DNA of 33,612 bases from positions 1 to 33,612 of the forward strand of contig JADDPA010000170.1 in the NCBI GenBank assembly GCA_016782125.1, written 5' to 3'. The notes beneath the pieces are model-generated. The model saw only the letters and a list, made by a program, of their open reading frames with translations, was not told the DNA's origin and searched no databases. Numbering within the stretch: the stretch's first letter is position 1; every line of letters starts with the position of its first letter. Source of the stretch: Thermobaculum sp. GTDB taxonomy: Bacteria > Chloroflexota > Chloroflexia > Thermobaculales > Thermobaculaceae. A program made the translations under genes and the position numbers. Shown one piece after another: positions 32,355 to 33,612 of this stretch.

Positions 32355-33612
32355 ATGAGCGGTTCCCCGCAATCGATCACACCAACATGGCGTGTACTCC
32401 TGCGCCTGGCTGGTTTCCCCCGCGGACTGTACGCAACCAATCTCGCGCTGTGGGCCCTTTGGTACAACATCCCGCTGGCGACAGGGTTGATCGCGCGAGT
32501 ATTTCGATGCGCTGACGAACGAGGCGCGGGCGGACTTCGGGATATGGACGCTCGTCGCCTTCATGGTCGGGATAGGCGCCGCGCACGTCGCCAGCTTTGT
32601 CGCCGCAATCTACGCGTTCCTTGTGTGGTGGTTCCATGGCGAGGCCCTGATGCGCAAGAACCTGCTGGACGCCGTGCTCCACGATCTACTCTCAGTCCCG
32701 GGGCTGCCTGATTCACCCGGCGAGGCGGTCAGCCGTTTCCGCGACGATGTGGACGCGGTGCTGGAGACGCTCGACAGCATTCTGGACACGCTGGGGCAGG
32801 GACTCTTCGCACTGGCGGCGCTCGGAGTGATGATCTCCATTAATCCCGCGCTTACCGCCGTTGTGTTCCTGCCCGTGCTCACGGCGGTGGGAGCGGCGAA
32901 CCTGCTGGGCACGCGCATTCAGAAGCGGCGTGCCGCAAGCCGCGCGGCGACCGGTCAGGTGACGGGCTTTATTGGTGAGATCTTCGGCTCCGTGCAGGCG
33001 GTCAAAGTGGCGTCCGCGACCCCGCACGTTATGGCTCGCTTCAAGACGCTGAACAACGCGCGCCGGGAGGCCGCACTGCGGGATAGCCTGCTCACCCGAG
33101 TGCTCGACTCGATCAACTTCAATACCGTTAACCTGGCCACGGGCCTCATGCTCTTGCTGGCGGCGCAGGTGATGCAATCGGGGCGGTTCACGGTGGGCGA
33201 CTTTGCACTCTTCGCCACCTATCTCAGCGGCGTGACCAGCTTTCCTCGGTGGATCGGCCGAGCATATGTACGCTACAAGCAGGCCAATGTGTCGATCGCT
33301 CGCATGACCGCGTTGATGGGTGGCGCACCCGGCCTCGCGATAGCCGCGCACGGGCCGGTCTATCTGCGTGGCACACAAGCTCTAACGCCCGTGCCCATTA
33401 GACAAAACCCGCAGCCCTTGGAGTGCCTCGATGCAAAGGGCCTCACGTATCGGTATGACGACGGGGGTCGCGGGATCGAGAACATGGATCTGCGCCTGCC
33501 GCGCGGTTCCTTCACGGTGGTGGTTACCGGCCGCATAGGCTCCGGCAAGACGACGATGCTGGAGGTCCTGCTTGGCTTAGAGCGAGTGAAGAAACGACTG
33601 AGGCGTGTGGCA
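32355..33612 (+). pseudogene. Second ABC exporter half-transporter, frameshifted and cut by the window end
   Basis: ATG 32355 follows AGGAG by 8 nt. The first 46 codons read NIPLATGLIA in frame, then the frame breaks at the CGCGCG run at 32492-32497. A frame two bases different reads EYFDALTNEARADFGIWTLVAFMVG and stays open with no stop to 33612, through a full exporter membrane domain and into Walker A (GRIGSGKTT). Loss of one CG from an original (CG)4 would give IAREYFDAL, the expected family text, so the lesion is a 2-nt slippage deletion. The text after Walker A (ERVKKRLRRVA) also looks odd. If the shift is real, the exporter pair is inactive. Confidence 0.75.

Noticed and set aside
1-33612. 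tRNA genes, rRNA genes, CRISPR arrays, transposases
   Set aside because: No cloverleaf with a GTTCRA arm in non-coding DNA, no regularly spaced repeats and no DDE or recombinase motifs were seen.

Overview
The window looks like chromosomal DNA of a high-GC bacterium, most plausibly a Chloroflexota member (Thermomicrobia or Sphaerobacter-like). That is an inference from the mix of families: an archaeal-type family B DNA polymerase as a stand-alone bacterial gene, an Eis-type acetyltransferase, leaderless and extended -10 promoters, and many short families of unknown function. No rRNA, tRNA, CRISPR array, transposase or phage structural gene was seen.

Layout. 1-2.2 kb: a VRR-NUC-like nuclease, a DinB/DUF664 gene broken by an in-frame TAG, and two very small genes. 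2.3-7.6 kb: a leftward series of two SAM methyltransferases, a DUF3267 membrane zincin, an Eis-like acetyltransferase, a DUF402 protein and an alpha/beta hydrolase, the last with a near-consensus leaderless promoter. 7.8-11 kb: a DUF606 membrane protein, a SpoU methylase remnant and the family B polymerase. 11-13 kb: a leftward run (2Fe-2S ferredoxin, CPBP protease, phosphoribosyltransferase, HicB-like protein) that shares a divergent promoter region with a Gfo/Idh/MocA oxidoreductase. 14.3-15.7 kb: a frameshifted secreted TIM-barrel-like gene and an imperfect inverted repeat. 15.7-22 kb: two flavoprotein genes, pyroglutamyl peptidase, a small HTH protein and 5-oxoprolinase subunits PxpB and PxpC. 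Together these suggest recovery of glutamate from pyroglutamyl peptides, although PxpA is absent here. 22-27 kb: a disordered small protein, HtpX, acetyl-CoA synthetase and an SDR. 27-28 kb: a promoter-driven pair of unknown genes whose first product is 78 residues, has a beta-beta-alpha-beta pattern and ends in Gly-Gly. 28-33.6 kb: a serine beta-lactamase-like hydrolase, a LuxR-HTH remnant, a promoter-to-terminator structured RNA region, and two ABC exporter half-transporters. The second of these is frameshifted and runs off the window.

The strongest candidates for new biology are the structured leader or ncRNA (about 30173-30454) with an intrinsic terminator in front of the ABC exporter, the Gly-Gly-ending protein pair (26989-27733), and two short leader ORFs (17537 and 20216) whose stop codons overlap the starts of enzyme genes that lack their own ribosome binding sites. 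Three genes are broken by point or indel lesions and two more survive only as C-terminal fragments. This is either real gene decay or, for the three simple lesions, assembly error.
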